Assembly (NCBI RefSeq): GCF_023243045.1 | Contig: NZ_JALKFX010000045.1 | Location: forward strand, 1 to 52,199 | Origin: Frankia sp. AgB32 | Lineage (GTDB): Bacteria > Actinomycetota > Actinomycetes > Frankiales > Frankiaceae | Direction: 5' to 3' | DNA length: 52,199 bases | In this document: positions 26,479-34,743 of the stretch, one piece after another | How positions within the stretch are numbered: position 1 is the stretch's first letter | How the letters are laid out: each line of letters opens with the position of its first letter | The notes under the pieces: model-generated | Databases searched by the model: none | What the model was told of the DNA's origin: nothing | What the model saw: the letters and a program-made list of their open reading frames with translations, nothing else | Translations under genes and position numbers: made by a program

Positions 26479-28221
26479 ATGACCGTCCAGTCCGTACGGG
26501 ATGCGCTGCCCGGCGCAGGCGCCGGCGCCAGCCGCGGCACACCCGGCCCGCCCGTCCCACCCGGCCCGGCCGCGGTGACCCCGGTGGGCATGGTGCGCGC
26601 CGCGCGGCCGTCCGCGGTGTTCGCCGCGAACGCGCAGGCCGCCGCCGTGTCGTCCTCGGGCACGGTGTCCTCCTCGGGCACGGGGTCCGCCGGGGCTGTG
26701 GCGCACCCTGGCGCGTCGCCGGCCCCGCCGCGGCTGCGCGCCCCCGATCTCGCCGACCTTGAGGCGGGGGAGATCCACGAGACCCCCGGCGCCGTGCTCT
26801 ACCTGAGCGCCGAGCGGGTCTACAAGCGCCGCAAACCCGTCGAGGCGGCGTTCACCGACGCCGACCGTGAGGCCCGCGAGGCGCTGTGCGCGGCGGAGGT
26901 GACCCTCAACCGCCGCCTGGCACCCGACGTCTACCTCGGCGTCGCCGACCTGCACGACGACGCCGGCACGCTGGTCGACCACCTCGTGGTGATGCGGCGG
27001 ATGCCGGCCAGCCGGCAGCTGTCCACGCTGGTGCGCCGCGGGCACCGGGTCTCCCCGATGCTGCGCGCCGTGGCCCGCGCGCTGGCGGTGTTCCACCAGC
27101 GCTGCGAGAGCGCCCCGTGGATCGCGGCGCTGGGGGAGCGCGGCGCCCAGGAGGAGCTCTGGCGCCAGACCCTGGCCGGGATCTCCGCCTACCGTGGCAA
27201 CCAGCTCGACGCCGCCGTCGTCGACGACATAGGCATGTTGGCCCGCCGTTACCTCGCCGGGCGCGGCGAGCTGCTCGCCGAACGCACCCGGGCGGGCTGG
27301 ATCCGCGACGGGCACGGCGACCTGCTCGCCGAGGACATCTTCTGCCTCGACGACGGCCCCCGCATCCTCGACTGCGTCGAGTTCGACCCGCGGCTGCGCT
27401 CCGGGGACGTCCTCGGTGACGTCGCCTCGCTCGCGATGGACCTGGAGCGCCTCGGCGCCGCCGAGGAGGCCGCCGAGTTCCTCGAGGCCTACCGGGAGTT
27501 CAGCGGCGAGGTGCACCCCGCGTCGCTGCAGCACTACTACGTCGCCTACCGGGCCTGCACGCAGGCGATGCTCGCCTGCGTGCACGGCCACGGCGACCCC
27601 GACGCGCCCGAGCGGGCGCGGCGACTGCTCGCCGTTGCCCACCGCCACCTGCGGGCCGGACGGGTGCGCCTGGTCGTCGTCGGCGGCATGCCCGGCACCG
27701 GCAAGACCACGCTTGCCAGCCGGCTCGCCGAGGTCGGCGACGGCTGGGTGCTGCTGCGCAGCGACATCCTGCGCCAGGAACTCGTCGGCGAGGCACCCGC
27801 CGACGCACCGCAGGCCACCGACGGCGCGGACGACAACGGCTTCGGCGTCGGCCGCTACGCCCCGGAGATCACCGACGCGACGTACGCGGAGATGCTGCGC
27901 CGGGCCCGCACGGCGCTGTGCCGCGGGGAAAGCGTCGTGCTCGACGCGTCCTGGTCCAGCGCCCGGCACCGCGACGCCGTCGCCGACCTCGCCACCGACG
28001 TGTGCGCCGACCTCATCGAACTGCACTGCGTGACCGCCCCGGAGGTCGCGGCCGCCCGCATCGCCCGGCGCTTCGCCGCCGGTACGGACCCCTCACAGGC
28101 CACGGTCGCCATCGCGGCGGCGATGGCCGCCCGCGCCGACCCGTGGCCCTCCGCGACGATCGTGCGCACCGCCGTCACCGTCGCCGAGGCACTCAAGACG
28201 GTGCTCAACCACCTCGACTGA
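26479..28221 (+). CDS. APH-like domain plus P-loop (AAA_33/zeta-like) kinase fusion
   Basis: 580 residues. After a low-complexity leader of about 90 residues comes an aminoglycoside-phosphotransferase-like domain: DLEAGEIHETPGAVLYLSAERVYKRRKPVEAAF, then RDGHGDLLAEDIFCLDDGPRILDCVEFDPRLRSGDVLGD with the Brenner-type HGD and metal Asp. From about residue 395 a P-loop kinase follows: VVVGGMPGTGKTTLASRLAEVG (Walker A) and VLDASWSSARHRDAVADLA. The same two-domain layout occurs in Mycobacterium tuberculosis Rv2004c, a DosR-regulon gene. A DevR/DosR-like regulator is the next gene, convergent, which makes dormancy or hypoxia control an attractive inference. The substrate is unknown. Confidence 0.85.
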   Translation: MTVQSVRDALPGAGAGASRGTPGPPVPPGPAAVTPVGMVRAARPSAVFAANAQAAAVSSSGTVSSSGTGSAGAVAHPGASPAPPRLRAPDLADLEAGEIHETPGAVLYLSAERVYKRRKPVEAAFTDADREAREALCAAEVTLNRRLAPDVYLGVADLHDDAGTLVDHLVVMRRMPASRQLSTLVRRGHRVSPMLRAVARALAVFHQRCESAPWIAALGERGAQEELWRQTLAGISAYRGNQLDAAVVDDIGMLARRYLAGRGELLAERTRAGWIRDGHGDLLAEDIFCLDDGPRILDCVEFDPRLRSGDVLGDVASLAMDLERLGAAEEAAEFLEAYREFSGEVHPASLQHYYVAYRACTQAMLACVHGHGDPDAPERARRLLAVAHRHLRAGRVRLVVVGGMPGTGKTTLASRLAEVGDGWVLLRSDILRQELVGEAPADAPQATDGADDNGFGVGRYAPEITDATYAEMLRRARTALCRGESVVLDASWSSARHRDAVADLATDVCADLIELHCVTAPEVAAARIARRFAAGTDPSQATVAIAAAMAARADPWPSATIVRTAVTVAEALKTVLNHLD

Positions 28222-28340
28222 CCATCCCCGCGCCGACCCGACCCCGTCGCCGTCGCGCAGCGGGCGTGCGGGCGTTCGGGCGCGGGCGGCGACGCGGCCC
28301 GCCACCGGCGGGGGCGGCGACCGCTACCTGTCGATCGCCG

Positions 28341-28976
28341 CTACTTGTCGACGCGGGTGGCGTAGACGGCGGCCTGGGTGCGGCTGGACAGTTCCAGTTT
28401 CTCCAGGATCGCCGAGACGTAGTTCTTCACGGTCTTCTCGGACAGATGGATCCGCCCGGCGATCTGCCGGTTGGTCAGACCCTCGGCGATGAGCACGAGG
28501 ATCTGGCGTTCCCGTTCCCCGAGCGCGGCGAGCTTGCGGTCCTCCACCGGCCCCTCACGCAGCCTGGTCAGCACCCGCTGGGTGACGGCCGGGTCGAGCA
28601 GGGAGCGGCCCGAGGCGATCGTGCGGATCGCCCCGACCAGGTCGGTGCCCTTGATCTGCTTGAGCAGGTAGCCCGCGGCGCCCGCCATGATCGCGGCGAA
28701 CAGCGCGTCGTCGTCGTCGTACGAGGTGAGGATCAGGCAACCGATCTCGGGATGCGCGGAACGCAGGTCCCGGCAGACGTCGATGCCGTTACCGTCCTCC
28801 AGCCGGGCGTCGAGCACGGCCACGTCCGGCCGGGTGGCCGGGATGCGGCGCAGCGCCTCCGCCGCGGTCGACGCCTCGCCGACCACGTCGATATCGCTGG
28901 ATTCGGAGAGCATCTCCCGGATTCCGCGGCGGACGATCTCATGGTCATCCAACAGGAAGACCCGTACGGTACTCAC
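28341..28976 (-). CDS. DevR/DosR-like NarL-family response regulator
   Basis: 211 residues. The receiver has D10/D11, phospho-Asp56 (DVAVLDARLEDGNGIDVCRDL), T84 (LILTSYDDDDALFAAIMAGAAGYLLKQIKG) and K106. The C-terminal LuxR/NarL HTH is LGERERQILVLIAEGLTNRQIAGRIHLSEKTVKNYVSAILEKLELSSRTQAAVYAT. The wording tracks M. tuberculosis DosR closely (VFLxDDHExVRRG, LILTSY, IKG, EKTVKNYVS, RTQAAVYAT). The GTG start at 28976 (VSTVRVFLLDDHE) gives the family N-terminus. No histidine kinase is nearby. Its start and leader are duplicated at 31951-32157. Divergent from GGDEF copy 1. Confidence 0.92.
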   Translation of the reverse strand: MSTVRVFLLDDHEIVRRGIREMLSESSDIDVVGEASTAAEALRRIPATRPDVAVLDARLEDGNGIDVCRDLRSAHPEIGCLILTSYDDDDALFAAIMAGAAGYLLKQIKGTDLVGAIRTIASGRSLLDPAVTQRVLTRLREGPVEDRKLAALGERERQILVLIAEGLTNRQIAGRIHLSEKTVKNYVSAILEKLELSSRTQAAVYATRVDK

Positions 28977-29137
28977 AATGGAACAATACCGGCGTAATCG
29001 GTCAGCCCGGCTGTGTTGACGGGGTGACGCCCGTGTCGGGGGCCCGTCCGTGCCGGCGCCCCCGCGTGCCGAGATCATGGCGCACGACACGATTCATCGC
29101 ACAGCGAAGTCAATCGCCTCCGAACAGTTAGAGGACT
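28977..29137. promoter_or_regulatory. Divergent leader between devR-like and GGDEF genes
   Basis: The 161 bases are clearly alignable to 31999-32157 upstream of GGDEF copy 2 (shared ACAATACCGGC, GTGTCGGGG, GAACAGTTAGA-like blocks). Conservation after duplication suggests retained promoter elements. No DosR-type palindrome was found by eye. Confidence 0.5.
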
Positions 29138-31756
29138 GTGGTCGCGGGCGAAGCCTACAGAGTGGTCGTGAAATGGCAGCTCCGGCTCTGTCGCCACGCC
29201 GTTCAGGCGTGCCGTGGCGCGCGTTCGTATGATCCTGCGCCCCCCGGCTTCGCGGAACTCGCCTGGGCACCCGACCGCCCGCCGGGCCGGCGCCGTCGAG
29301 TGCCGCACCGGTCCGGCTGGACGCCGTGGCAGTGCTGGGTGCTCGCCGCGGTGCTCAGCTCCGCGCTGTCGGTCGTGGCCGCCGCGGTCCTGCCCTACGC
29401 CGCCGCGCAGATGATCATTCGCCTCGCCGTCATCGGTGTCTGCCAGCTCGGCATCGTCAGTGCCGGCCGCGGCGCCCGGCGTGCACCCTCCGGCGACCGC
29501 TCGTGGCGCTGGCTGCTGGTCGGCGCCTTCGCCCTCATCGAGCTCGCCGGCTGGTGGTACCTCCTCGCGGGAATCCCCGTCAGCTCACCGGCACGGGGCC
29601 AGCTCACCTACTCCCAGCTGAGCGTCCTCGCCCCGCTCGTCCTCGTCCTGCTCGCCCTGCTGCGCTACCCGGCGCCACCCGCCACGCTCCACGGACCGCT
29701 GGGCCCCCGCTGGTGGATCGCCACCCTGCTCGACGGCCTCATCGTGGTCTGCTCGGTCGGCCTGCTCGCCTGGACGCTGCTCCTGCGCCGCGTCGTCGAT
29801 ACCGGGATGGGTGACATCGAGGCTCTCGTCGTCGTCCTGCTGTACTGCGCCGCCGGCGTGCTCATGGCCTGCACCGCCGTCGCCCTGTGGATCTTTCGCC
29901 GGCCGGCGTCGGCCACCGGATTCGTCCTGCTCGCCACCGGGATCGTGATGCTCTGCCTGAGCTTCTTCGTCTACGCCCAGGTCATCGTCATCGGCAGCGG
30001 AGGGGTGCGCTTCGCCAGCCTGGACTGCTGGGTCGTCGCGGTCTGGCTGCTCACCCTGGCCTGCCTGGCCCCCGCCGGGACCAGCCGGACCACCCCAAGC
30101 CGGCGGTCGGTGGCCCGCACCCGCTGGGCCCACGCCGTCCTGCCCCTGCTGCCGCTGGGCGTCGCCGGCCTGATCGTCCTGTACGACATCACCATCGGCG
30201 CCGGCCCCCAGGCCGTCGACATCGCCGCCCTGCTCGCGCTGCCGCTGCTCGGCCTCGCTCGCCAGATGGTCATCCTCGCCGACAACATCGGTCTGCTGCA
30301 CCGCCTGGAGATCAGCGAGCGCCGGCTGCACTACCAGGCCTTCCACGACCCGCTGACCGGCCTGGCCAACCGGGCGCTGTTCGGCGAACGACTACGAGAC
30401 GTCCTCGACGCCCAACGCCACGACCGTCGCCGCTTCGCCGTCCTCTACGTCGACCTCGACGACTTCAAACGGGTCAACGACACCCTCGGCCACGCCGCCG
30501 GCGACCGACTCCTGCAGGTCACCGCCCAGCGGCTGAGCCGCGCCGTGCGCTCCACCGACACCGTCGCCCGCCTCGGCGGCGACGAGTTCGCGATCCTGCT
30601 CATCCCCGGCGGTGAGGCCCCCGCGACCGTCGGCAGCCGCGTCCTGACCGCCGTGCGCGCCCCCGCCCTGCTCGCCGGCGCCCGCCAGACCGTGCGGGCC
30701 AGCGTCGGCCTCGTCGTCGCCGACGCCGACGAGGAACTGTCCGCCGAACGCGTGCTGCACCGCGCCGACGCCGCCATGTACGCGGCGAAGAGCACCGGCA
30801 AGGGCACCCTCACCCCGTACACCCCGGGCCTGGCCCACGACGACGGCCGGGACGACGCCACCAGCTTCCGTGCGGCCCTGATCCGCGCGCTGCGCGGCGA
30901 ACCCGGCGACGGCTGGTTATGGGTCCGCTACAGCCCGATCGTCGACCTGCCCGAGACCCGACCCGCCGGCCTGCGCGCCGAGCTGCGATGGTCGCATCCC
31001 GCCCTCGACGAGGTCCCCGCCGCGGACCTCGTCGCGACCAGCGAACAACAGATCATGTTCCCGGCGCTCAACCGCGCTGTCTTCGAGCGGATCCTCGCTG
31101 ACCTGCCCCGCCTACGCGACGGACCCCCCCCCCCCCCCGTGCACCTCGCCGTCTCCGCCACGGTGCCGCCGACCCCCGCCTTCGTCACCGCCGTGCGCGA
31201 CGCCCTCGACACCGACCGGCTGCGCGACGGCGAGCTCATCCTCGACATCGTCGACGCCGAACGCGACGTCAACCCGGCCGAGTGGGCGGCCCGCCTCGCC
31301 GAGATCGGCGAACACCGGATCGGGGTGTGCCTGGCCGACTTCGGCATGGAGGACGCCAGCCTGGTCCTGCTGTGCTACCTCGCCGTCGACATCGTCGCCC
31401 TCGGCCCGTCGATCACCGGGGTGTGGACGTCGCCGACCACCTACGACCGGGTGCGGGTGCGGGGCGACGCGCTGCGCGAGAGCATGCGCGGGCTGTTCGC
31501 CGACCTCGGCGTGCGTCTCATGGTCACCGACCTGGCCGACGCCGCCGCCGCGGCCCGCGCGGTCGAGCTCGGCGCCACCCTCGCCGCCGGCCCGGTACCC
31601 ACCGGCCCCATCCGACCCACCGGCCCGGCAGCATCCGCCGGACCCGCCGAGTCCGCCGGCACCGGACCCGCGGACACCCCGTTCGCGGACGCGGCACGGC
31701 GGGCATCGGCGGTCACCGACCGACCGGGCGGGGTCAGAGCGGATCGACCGCCGTAA
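29138..31756 (+). CDS. Membrane-bound GGDEF protein with degenerate EAL domain, copy 1
   Basis: 872 residues. The N-terminal half has about 8-10 membrane helices (about residues 65-385). Then a DPLTGLANRALFGERL start leads to a GGDEF domain with intact GGDEF at 480-484, LYVDLDDFKRVNDTLGH substrate-side residues, and an allosteric I-site RSTD at 471-474, so it is probably an active diguanylate cyclase with product inhibition. The C-terminal part resembles an EAL domain (RYSPIVDLPETRPAGLRAELRWSHP) but has AEL instead of EAL and lacks the later catalytic acids, so it is likely a c-di-GMP- or protein-binding module. A 15-C run encodes five prolines near residue 665. The start GTG 29138 aligns with the start of copy 2. 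Confidence 0.9.
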   Translation: MVAGEAYRVVVKWQLRLCRHAVQACRGARSYDPAPPGFAELAWAPDRPPGRRRRVPHRSGWTPWQCWVLAAVLSSALSVVAAAVLPYAAAQMIIRLAVIGVCQLGIVSAGRGARRAPSGDRSWRWLLVGAFALIELAGWWYLLAGIPVSSPARGQLTYSQLSVLAPLVLVLLALLRYPAPPATLHGPLGPRWWIATLLDGLIVVCSVGLLAWTLLLRRVVDTGMGDIEALVVVLLYCAAGVLMACTAVALWIFRRPASATGFVLLATGIVMLCLSFFVYAQVIVIGSGGVRFASLDCWVVAVWLLTLACLAPAGTSRTTPSRRSVARTRWAHAVLPLLPLGVAGLIVLYDITIGAGPQAVDIAALLALPLLGLARQMVILADNIGLLHRLEISERRLHYQAFHDPLTGLANRALFGERLRDVLDAQRHDRRRFAVLYVDLDDFKRVNDTLGHAAGDRLLQVTAQRLSRAVRSTDTVARLGGDEFAILLIPGGEAPATVGSRVLTAVRAPALLAGARQTVRASVGLVVADADEELSAERVLHRADAAMYAAKSTGKGTLTPYTPGLAHDDGRDDATSFRAALIRALRGEPGDGWLWVRYSPIVDLPETRPAGLRAELRWSHPALDEVPAADLVATSEQQIMFPALNRAVFERILADLPRLRDGPPPPPVHLAVSATVPPTPAFVTAVRDALDTDRLRDGELILDIVDAERDVNPAEWAARLAEIGEHRIGVCLADFGMEDASLVLLCYLAVDIVALGPSITGVWTSPTTYDRVRVRGDALRESMRGLFADLGVRLMVTDLADAAAAARAVELGATLAAGPVPTGPIRPTGPAASAGPAESAGTGPADTPFADAARRASAVTDRPGGVRADRPP
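31124..31138 (+). repeat. 15-base poly-C run inside GGDEF copy 1
   Basis: The C run encodes Pro5 in frame. The paralogous position in copy 2 (about 34090-34110) is interrupted by other bases. It is a slippage-prone site that could switch the C-terminal EAL-like region on or off. Confidence 0.9.
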
Positions 31757-31950
31757 CCCGCACCACCGCGACGCCGGCCTCGTCGGAGGCGGCCAGATCG
31801 ATCGATCTCCGCGCTGATCCCCCAGTCATGGTCACCGGCCGGATCATCGAGGATCTGCCGGGCCGTCCACACCGGGCCGTCGGTGTCCAGCAACAGCATC
31901 TCCGGGCCACGGGCATCCGGTCCGGTGCCGATCGCGTCGTGCTCCTCGTA
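31734..31950 (-). pseudogene. Remnant of the helicase gene 3' end
   Basis: On the minus strand this reads EEHDAIGTGPDARGPEMLLL, DGPVWTARQILDDPAGDHDW and GISAEID, near-identical to the last 70 codons of the intact helicase (34664-37273). A 4-base insertion (extra GATC at about 31797-31808) then breaks the frame before the old stop at 31734. It lacks everything upstream, so it is a relic of the tandem duplication. Confidence 0.9.
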
Positions 31951-31998
31951 GCGGACGATCTCATGGTCATCCAGCAGGAAGACCCGTACGGTACTCAC
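31951..31998 (-). pseudogene. Remnant of the devR-like 5' end
   Basis: The first 16 codons (VSTVRVFLLDDHEIVR) match the devR-like gene at 28976, including the GTG start, then join directly to helicase sequence at about 31950. If transcribed it would make a short out-of-family fusion peptide. Confidence 0.9.
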
Positions 31999-32157
31999 AA
32001 TGGGACAATACCGGCATAAGTGGTCGGCCCGGCTTGTGTCGCCGGGTAACGTCCGTGTCGGGGGGCCCGTCTGTGCCGCCGCGACCCGGGTATCGGGTTC
32101 GTAGTGCACCGCACAAGTCGTCACCTAGTGAAGTTAGATGCTTTCTAAGAGTTAGAA

Positions 32158-34743
32158 ATGGCCGATGCGGGTCACGTCAGAGACGTGGTCGCGAGACGGC
32201 AGGGCCCGCTGCCCCGCCACACGGCGCGGCAGCGCCGGACACTGCGGCACCGGCAGGCACCGGGCACCCCATGGCAGCGCTGGCTCGGCGCCGCCGGGCT
32301 GAGCACCGCCGCCCCCATCGCGTGCGTCGCCGTCCTGCCCGGCGCCATCGCCCAGCTCACCCTGCGGCTGGCGATCATCGTCGTGCTGATGATCGGGACC
32401 GTCGCCGCCCTCGGCACCGCCCGGCGCGCCGACCCCGGCGACCGCTCCTGGCGCTACCTGCTCGCCGCCGCCCTGGCCATGCTCGAGATAACCGGCCTGT
32501 GGTACCTGATCGCGACGGTCCCGCTGGTCGGGCCGGCCGAGTCGCGCCTGAGCTACGTCCAGCTCACCATCGTCATCCCCCTCGTCCTCGTCCTGCTCGC
32601 GCTGCTGCGCTACCCGGCATCCCCGGGCGGCCCGGGTCCCACCGGCCGCGGCCCACTGGGACCCCGCTGGTGGATCGCCACCCTGCTCGACGGCCTCATC
32701 GTCGTCTGCTCGGTCGGCATGCTGGCCTGGACGCTGTTCCTGCGCCGCGTCGTCGCCGCCGGCGTCGACGACGTCGAGACCCTCGTCGTCATCCTGGTCT
32801 TCTGCGCCCTGGGACTGCTGATGATCTGCACCGCCGTCGCGCTGTGGGCCTTCCGCCGCCCCGCCCGCCCCGGGGGATTCATCCTGCTCGCCGTCGGCAT
32901 CGTCCTGATGTGCGTCAGCTTCCTGGCCGACGCCCAGAACGCCACCGTCGGAACGGCCATCGTCCGCAACGGCCCCCTGGCCTGCTGGCTCATCGCCGTG
33001 TGGCTGCTGCCGCTGGCCTGCCTGGCCCCCGCCCCGAGCACCCGCCCCCACGGCCAGCGCCTGCCCAGCCGGCGCGCCCGGGCCCGCACCCGCTGGGCCC
33101 ACGCCGTCCTGCCGCTGCTGCCGCTGGCCGTCGCCGGCCTCACCGTCCTGCTCGACGTCACCGTGGGCTCCGGGCCCCGCCTCGTCGACATCGCCGTCCT
33201 GCTGGCCCTGCCGCTGCTCGGCCTCGCTCGCCAGATGGTCATCCTCGCCGACAACATCGGCCTGTTGCACCGGCTGGAGATCAGCGAACAACGACTGCAG
33301 TACCAGGCCTACCACGATCCCCTGACCGGCCTGGCCAACCGGGCGCTGTTCGGCGACCGGCTGCGCCGCGCCCTCGCGGCCCAACGCCACGACCGGTACC
33401 GCTTCGCCGTCCTCTACGTCGACCTCGACGACTTCAAACGGGTCAACGACACCCTCGGCCACGCCGCCGGCGACCGGCTGTTACAGGTCACCGCACGGCG
33501 CCTGACCCGCGCGGTGCGCTCCGGAGACACCGTCGCCCGCCTCGGCGGCGACGAGTTCGCGATCCTCATCGTCCCCGGTGGCGACGCCCCCGCCACCGTC
33601 GGCAGCCGCGTCCTGACCGCCGTGCGCGCCCCCGCCCTGCTCGCCGGCCCCCGCCACACCGTGCGCGCCAGCGTCGGCCTCGTCGTCGCCGACGCCGACG
33701 AGGAACTGTCCGCCGAACGCGTGCTGCACCGCGCCGACGCCGCGATGTACGCGGCGAAAAGCACCGGCAAGGGCAGCCTCACCGTCTACACCCCCGTCCT
33801 CGGCCGCGACGCCACCGGCGCCGCGGCGCCCACCCCCCGCGCCGCGCTCGTCCGCGCGTTGCGCGGGCAGGACTCCGACGGCGACCTGCGGGTTCGGTAC
33901 AGCCCGATCGTCGATCTGCCCGACGTCCACCCCGCCGGGCTGCGGGTCGAGCTGCGCTGGTCGCATCCCGTCTACGGCGAGGTGCCCGCCGCGGACCTCG
34001 TGCCCACCAGCGAACGCCTCGGGATGCTGCCCGCGCTCACCCACGCCACCCTCGACCGGGTCCTCGCCGACCTGCCCCGGCTGCGCGCCGGGCCCACGCC
34101 ACCGCCGGTACACCTGGTCATCCACGCCGCCGTGCCACCGACTCCGGCGCTGGTCAGCGCCGTGCGCGGCGCGCTCGCCGACGGCCGGCTGCGCCCCGGT
34201 GAACTCGTCGTCGACCTCGTCGGGGCCGAACGCGGCCTCGACCCGGCCGGCTGGGAGGCCCGCATGGGCCAGATCGGCGCCCACGGCGTCGGACTGTGCC
34301 TGGCCGACTTCGGCGCCGCCGACACCAACCTGATGCTGCTGTGCTGCCTGCCCGTCGACACCGTCGCCCTCACCTCGCAGGTGACCGCCATCTGGACCCT
34401 GCCCACCGTCGACGGGCCGACCCAGGACCGCAACGACGTCCTGCGCGACCGCATGCTCGCGCTGCTCGCCGACTTCGGCGTGCGCCTCATGGTCACCGAC
34501 CTGCCCAACGTCGAGGCGACCGCGCGCGCCGTCGACCTCGGCGCCACCCTCGCCATCGGCCAGGTGCCCCTGCCCCCGCGGACCATCGTGGCGGCCGAAC
34601 CCGTCCCACCGACACCCGTCCCACCGACACCCGTCCCACCGGTGGGCGCGGCCTCCGAGGGCCTCAGAGCCGATCGACCGCCGCAACCCGCACGACGGCG
34701 ATACCGGCCTCGTCGGAGGCGGCCAGGTCGATCTCGGCGCTGA
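32158..34743 (+). CDS. Membrane-bound GGDEF protein with degenerate EAL domain, copy 2
   Basis: 861 residues, paralogous to the preceding gene along its length. Hydrophobic N-terminal half, LARQMVILADNIGLLHRLEISE linker, DPLTGLANRALFGDRL, GGDEF at 463-467 with I-site RSGD at 454-457, then the EAL-like module (RYSPIVDLPDVHPAGLRVELRWSHP, no EAL triad). It is likely a diguanylate cyclase. At the end, where copy 1 has the TAA stop, this copy has CAA, adding 19 Arg-rich residues (QPARRRYRPRRRRPGRSRR). The extension runs 80 bases antisense into the helicase 3' end. Three PVPPT repeats (15-bp DNA repeat, about 34606-34645) precede it. ATG 32158 follows GTTAGAA. Confidence 0.9.
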   Translation: MADAGHVRDVVARRQGPLPRHTARQRRTLRHRQAPGTPWQRWLGAAGLSTAAPIACVAVLPGAIAQLTLRLAIIVVLMIGTVAALGTARRADPGDRSWRYLLAAALAMLEITGLWYLIATVPLVGPAESRLSYVQLTIVIPLVLVLLALLRYPASPGGPGPTGRGPLGPRWWIATLLDGLIVVCSVGMLAWTLFLRRVVAAGVDDVETLVVILVFCALGLLMICTAVALWAFRRPARPGGFILLAVGIVLMCVSFLADAQNATVGTAIVRNGPLACWLIAVWLLPLACLAPAPSTRPHGQRLPSRRARARTRWAHAVLPLLPLAVAGLTVLLDVTVGSGPRLVDIAVLLALPLLGLARQMVILADNIGLLHRLEISEQRLQYQAYHDPLTGLANRALFGDRLRRALAAQRHDRYRFAVLYVDLDDFKRVNDTLGHAAGDRLLQVTARRLTRAVRSGDTVARLGGDEFAILIVPGGDAPATVGSRVLTAVRAPALLAGPRHTVRASVGLVVADADEELSAERVLHRADAAMYAAKSTGKGSLTVYTPVLGRDATGAAAPTPRAALVRALRGQDSDGDLRVRYSPIVDLPDVHPAGLRVELRWSHPVYGEVPAADLVPTSERLGMLPALTHATLDRVLADLPRLRAGPTPPPVHLVIHAAVPPTPALVSAVRGALADGRLRPGELVVDLVGAERGLDPAGWEARMGQIGAHGVGLCLADFGAADTNLMLLCCLPVDTVALTSQVTAIWTLPTVDGPTQDRNDVLRDRMLALLADFGVRLMVTDLPNVEATARAVDLGATLAIGQVPLPPRTIVAAEPVPPTPVPPTPVPPVGAASEGLRADRPPQPARRRYRPRRRRPGRSRR

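Larger units (their letters stand above)
28929..31950. repeat. Tandem duplication, copy 1 (devR 5' end, GGDEF gene, helicase 3' end)
   Basis: The unit runs from codon 16 or so of the devR-like gene, through the divergent leader and GGDEF copy 1, into a fragment of the helicase 3' end. Corresponding sequence recurs at 31951 to about 34875. The spacing between the two devR start codons is 3022 bases. Confidence 0.88.

Noticed and set aside
31441-32124. A complete minus-strand gene at the duplication junction
   Set aside because: It is a chance fusion of the devR 5' end and helicase 3' end with a frame break, then antisense to GGDEF copy 1.
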